The notes under the pieces were generated by a model. It searched no databases and was not told the DNA's origin. It saw only the letters and a program-made list of their open reading frames with translations. The position numbers and the translations under genes were made by a program. 64,000 nucleotides of DNA from Symbiodinium natans (Eukaryota; Sar; Dinophyceae; Suessiales; Symbiodiniaceae), in the NCBI GenBank assembly GCA_905221605.1, contig CAJNDS010000535.1, positions 551,888 through 615,887 on the forward strand. Reading direction: 5' to 3'. Below are positions 35,501-41,500 of the stretch, one piece after another. Position 1 is the first letter of the stretch. Every line of letters begins with the position of its first letter.

Positions 35501-38500
35501 GGTTTAGGGTTTAGGGTTTAGGGTTTAGGGTTTAGTTTTTAGGGTTTAGGGTTTAGGGTTTAGGGTTTAGGGTTTAGGGTTTAGGGTTTAGGGTTTAGGG
35601 TTTACAGATGGTGAAAGCTCAGTGTTTTTTGGGGGGGGCAAGCACGCGCGCAGGCGGCGAAGAAGCAGGAGAAGGACCAAAGTGGGCTGCGCAGGGCTGT
35701 AGTGAATGCAGTTTAGGGTTAATTGAGGTTAGGGTTTAGGGTTTAGGGTTTAGGGTTTAGGGTTTAGGGTTTAGGGTTTAGGGTTTAGGGTACAGGGAAG
35801 TGATCCCTGGCAGGGATACAGAGGGGATTTTCTCCAGCTCCCTGATTCAGAACCCCCGGCAAGTTGTTGGCGTCGATTCGGCTGCTGACCAAAACGGGGC
35901 TTTACGTCTTCCCTCCCTAAACCCTGAACCCAAACCCTAAGATTGAGGCTCGTATACCCTATACACCTGTTAATCCTATTATGGCATATGACCCAGAAAC
36001 CCTTCTAGGGTGCATTTGGTCTAGAGACCCGAAACCCCCGGAACCCGGTTTAGGGTTTAGGGTTAGGGTTTAGGATTTAGGTAGGGTTGAGGGTTTAGGT
36101 TTAGGGTTCAGGTTTCGGGTTTAGGGTTTAGGTATAGGGTTTAGGGTTTAGGGCCAGTGAAGCCCTGAACCTTGAACTCAGATTTGTTGAGCCCTGCACG
36201 GTTTAGGTGAGCCGAGGGAGCTGAAGAGTTTGTGTCCTTGATCCAGCTCCCCACACTCTACTCCGTTTAGGGTTTAGGGTTTAGGTTTACGGTTTGAGGT
36301 TAGGGTTTAGGGTTTCGGGTTTAGGGTTAAGGGTCCCTTTCAAGCCCTAAACCCTTAAAACCCGCAGCTCTCACAGGACCCTGATGGCGGCCCTTTCCCG
36401 GCCTATCCGCCACTCTGCTCCAAACTCCAACTTCCTTGATAGGGTTCTAGGGCTGTTATAGAGTTTAGCGCAGATAGTCTTATATGTATGGCTAGCTGAT
36501 GTGTAATTAAGGATAACTGCAGTTATGACTGCCCGAAGACCTAACGAAGAGGGACTCTGATGGATTACAAGGTTGCCTACCCCCCCCTCGAGCAATGCCG
36601 AAACCCCACTCTAACCCTATCCCTAAACCGTTATCACGTGAGCCCCTCAGCAACCCCGCAAGGTGGACATTTCAACACCCATACCCCGGAACCGGAAACG
36701 GCAATACCTGACTACTTCCAAACCCTCAAAAGCCCTAACCCTCACAAGCCCTAAACCCTAAACCCTAAACCCTAAACCCTAAACCCTAAACCCCCTCAAC
36801 CTGGAAGCCTCTGTCTCAACACAGGTCCGGCAAGACCTGGGATGAGCCCAGTGGCAAGACCGGTAGCGGCAAGAAGTTCTTCCACAACATCATTGACGGC
36901 TCGAAGGCCTCAACCCTAAACCCTAAACCCTAAACCCTAAACCCTAAACCCTAAACCCTAAACCCTAAACCCTAAACCCTAAACCCTAAACCCTAAACCC
37001 TAAACCCTAAACCCTAAACCCTAACCCTAGAATCGAAGGCCGAGCCCAAGCCTTCAGCCCTCAGCCGGAAAGCCCTAAAGCTCCTGGCTCCTAGTACGTA
37101 GGGAATGAGGGAATTAGGCACCTTATATCCTGCCATATGTGGTTTAGGGTTTAGGGTTAGGGTCACTTCTCTAAAATATGGTCCCTTCCCTGGTCCTTAT
37201 TATAAGGCGGCCCCTCTTATTTAGGGTACCCCACAGGGACCGTATTTCTAGAGAACTAACCGTAGACGCTTGAAGGGACTATGTAACCTCCTCCTAGGAA
37301 CCAGTAGGTAAGGCTAAGCCCGAAACCCTAAACCCGAAAACCTGAACCCTAAATTTGGGTTTCGGGTTGTTGTTTTTTGTGGGTCGGTGGGTTGGGGCTG
37401 GAATGACTTCTCGAAGAGGGTTTAGGGTGAGGCCTCAGGGTGTAGGGAACAGGACCGAGCAGGATTGAGGACTGAGAGTTGAACGGGTGGCTTCTTAAGG
37501 ATTCTAGGTTTTGTTGTGTTTTTTTTTTCTTTTTTTTTTTTGGGGGGGGGGGGGGGGGTTGAGGGTTTAGGCTCACAGTGCAGACTCTGCGGCGTTTGGG
37601 GGGGGCAAGCGCTGAGGTTTGAAGCTTCAGCGTCTTGGGTTGAATTCGGCAACCAGATGCCTTGTATCCCCTTATAGATACCTTGAGAAGAGGGATCATT
37701 AGCGGGTGCCTAGAATCCCTAATTCTCTTCTAGGAAGCATACGTAGGGTTTTTTTTGGGGGGACAGGCGAGTTTAGACCGGCTAATATAGGGCCCTTAAG
37801 AATTAAGAATTGGAACAGGAACCACGAAAGGGGTACGATTAGTATTTATTCCGACCCTTATATCCCCAAAAACCATTTTGCTTAGGGTTTCGGGCTTATT
37901 TAGGGTTTAGGGGTTTAGGGGTTTAGGATTTAGGGTTTAGGGTGTAGAGGGTTTAACCCTAAACCCTACACCGCTGTCTCCAAACCCGAAGTCACAAGCA
38001 CCATGACATTGGTTTGAGGGAGATCTCTCCTGTGAGCTTAAACCCTAAACCCTAAACCCTAAACCCTAGGCCTTGAAATGACGCCTTCATCCTTTAGAGG
38101 GTGATGATGAATTACCTTGCAGCTTCGGCATTCGAAGCTTCGGTATGTATGCCTTTTTTCCCTATGGATATAGGGTTTAGGGTTTAGGGTTTAGGGTTTA
38201 GGGTTTAGGGTTTAGGGTTTAGGGTTTCCCCAAAAAGCCTTTGGGCCCCCAGGGTAGCAGTGACGGTCGGCATACGTCCTTTTCCCCACCCTGCGTAGGC
38301 CCTAAGCCCTAAACCCAAGGCCCCACGTCGGACTTTTTTCTTCCGAAGCCCGTTTCAATCTCTCTACAGATCCCGGACCGCCCCAAACCCGAAACTTTGT
38401 CATAGTTGGATAGCACTTTACATGGTTAAGGGTACTTAAACCCAATAAGGAATGAACAATTCAAATCCTATTAGGGTTTAGGGTTCAGGTTTTAGGGTTT

Positions 38501-41500
38501 AGGGTTTAGGGTACAATGAACCAGGAAGCCCTAAACCTTCAATTCCCGTATACAACCGTCCAGGTTGCCACGGAGCCATTCTACGTGGCCATCATCACCC
38601 CTGTGATCCACTACTGCCGCTTTCTCGCGCTTGATCTGGGACCCGAAGCACGTGGATTGAAATCTTGAGGGGAACCCTAAACCCTAGCCCAACCCCTAAA
38701 CCCTAAACCCTAAACCCTAATCCCTAAACCCCTAAACCCTAAACCCTAAACCCTAAACCCTAAACCCTAAACCCCTAACCCCTAAACCCTAAACCCTAAA
38801 CCCTAAAACCTAAACCCTAAACCCTAAACCCTAAACCCTAAACCCTAAACCCTAAACCCTAAACCCTAAACCCTAAACCCTAAACCCTAAACCCTAAACC
38901 CTAAACCCTAAACCCTAGCCCAACCCCTAAACCCTAAAACCCTTCAAGCTCCTTAAGACTAGATCAGCCCTCAGCTCTAGAAGCACTCGAACACCCCAAG
39001 GAACTAAAGAGCTTGAAGGTCTACATCCCTACACTTGTCGAACCCTCCATGCTCTGGAATCCCAAGCTCAAGATCCTTAACTTCTAGAACCCCGGAACCC
39101 AAAACCCTAAACCCTAAACCCTAAACCCCAAACACCAAACACCCTAAACCCCAAACATCTTAACTTAACCCTAAACCCTAAGCCCTTCAACCCTCAACCA
39201 CTAAGCGCATAAAGCCCTAACATCTAAAACCCTAAACCCTATAAATCTCAAACCCCTTATCTTAACCCTAAACCCTAGACCCTAGACCCTAGACCCTAAA
39301 CCCTAAACCCTAAACCCTAAACTCTAAGGCCTAAACCCTAAACCCTAAATACCCTAACCCCTGAGATAGCAAGAGAGGCATGGGCGGCCTGGAGTGCACT
39401 GTGGATGCCGAGTGCATCGACAAGAAGGGCAAGGCACGGCCGAGCTCCTTTTTGTTAGGTTTAGGGTTTAGGGTTTAGGGGTTGGGCTAGGGTTTAGGGT
39501 TTAGGGTTTAGGGTTTAGGGTTTAGGGTTTAGGGTTTAGGGTTTAGGGTTTAGGGTTTAGGGTTTAGGGGGGTTTAGGGGGGTTTAGGGGGGTTTAGGGG
39601 GGTTTTCGGGGAGGATGGGGGGGGGGGGGAGGGTTTAGTGTTTAGGTTTCAGGGTTCAGGGTAGGGTCTAACCCTCCAAGCAGTTGAGGTTTAGGGTGTA
39701 GGGCTGAGGGTCTTGCGTCGGTCAGCACTAGCCGTAAGCCCCCCAAACTTCGCAAGGGTTAAGGGTTAAGGGTTTAGGGTTTAGGGTTTAGGGTTTAGGA
39801 CCCACAGCTTAGACGGCAAACTTCCGGCCTCCATCCATCTGCCCCGGAACCTGAGGGTTTAGGGTTTCGGGTTTAGGGTTTAGGGTTTAGGGCCCTATTA
39901 TAAACCCTTAAAGCGCCCGAAGAGACTGAAGCCGTAGCTTGCTAGCCTAGCTCCTGGTAAGGAAATCAGGTTTTAGGTAACCTCACATCTCACTAGATCT
40001 CGAAAAAGCGGGTTGTATATCCCACTAAACCCTAAACCCTAAACTCCAAACCCCCAACCCCAAGCCCCAAACCCTAAACCCTAAACCCTAAACCCTGCCG
40101 ACGCAGGTCATTCCAGGCTTGTATGTGGCCGGAGAGGCGGCTGGAGGCATCCACGGCAACAACCGCCTGGGTGGCAACTCCTTGCTGGACCTCTTTGAAG
40201 GTTTAGGGTTTAGGGTTAATTAGGGTTAGTTAGGGTTAATTAGGGTTTAGGGTTTAGGGTTTGGGGCCGTTTAGGGTTTGGGGTTTAGGGTTTAGGGTTT
40301 AGCTGAAGCCCCCCTGAACCCTTAACCAGAAGCCCCTGAATCCTAAACCCTATGCATGGGTTCGCATCAGGTTCGTGTGAATTGAGTACTTTATGGATTG
40401 GTTTAGGGTGTAGGGCTGAGGGGTTTCAAGGTTGCGTGTTGAGAGCCTCTGCTGAGGGGGTGCCAGCAACTTTTCTTACAAGCCTTTCGGAAAGCTCCAT
40501 TCCTGACCCACTTAAGACATTCCGAAACCAGCCCAAACTCAGGTTTTGGGGTTTAGTTCGGGTTTAGGGTTTAGGGTTCAGGGCTTAGCAAATCTTCATG
40601 GAAGATTAGATCGGCAGTTCTCTATACGACAAGAGTTGAAGAGGTCCTGCTCCGAAAACAGAAACGACGGGGAGGGGGGGTATATGGGGGTAGGTACCTA
40701 GGGAACCTTCGGGAAGCTTAGGGAGCCTTAGGGAGTAGTAGGGAGTCTTAGGGAACCCTAAACCCGCGAAACCCCTTAAACCCTTAAGAACCCCAAAAGA
40801 GTCCGTCTCCTGAAGGCCTTATGATGATAGGGCTGTCTTGCTGCGGAACCCTACCCTCTGAGGGTAGTTTCATTGGCCCGTAATATGGTCCCTAGCCTCC
40901 TTGAAAGGGTTCTGATGTATGGACCCTTCGTTTGTATAGGGTATATGAGGGGTATATAAAGGGTCCCCGTTTAAGGGCCCATACTAAGGCACCATGTAAC
41001 TACCCTTTTAGATACTCTGCCCCTATTACTGTATGGGGGGCCTAACCCAAAGAAATGGAGATCCAGAGAACAGGCTTGTGAATTACTCATGTTTGGTGGG
41101 GAATGGGGACATGTATTCCTACAGGCCCTCCCACGCATCCCCAAACCCTAAACCCTAAAAGACCGTTTGGGAGTTGCGAAGCCAAAACCCGGAAAAAACT
41201 TAACCCAAGACTCTAAACCCTAGACCCTAAACCCTAAACTCTTGCAAGCCCTCTGTGCATTCTTAACACCTCGAGGACTGCGTGGTCTTCGGCCGAGTGG
41301 CCGGCAAGGTGGGGAAACCTTCTTGCGGAAGCTGGGGTAGGGAGACCACGGTTTAGGGTTCAGGATTTAGGGTTTAGGGTTTAGGGTTTCGGGCTTAGGG
41401 CTTAGGGCTTAGGGCTTAGGGTTTCGGGTGCAGATGGCTGGCTTCTCATGGGTTCCCCTACTACCCCCTCTAGACCACCCTCCGTAGGTTCACCCCTTAA

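Larger units (their letters stand above)
36907..38563 (+). repeat. Fumarate reductase intron 19
   Basis: CCCTAAA array at 36912-37025 near the donor. Foldback E-like at 37155-37265, poly-G at 37540-37558, foldback D at 37785-37865, CCCTAAA at 38041-38070. TTTAGGG at 38170-38228 and 38465-38512 near the acceptor. The minus-strand Pro/Lys-rich ORF near 37349-37699 is a poly-G artefact. Confidence 0.7.
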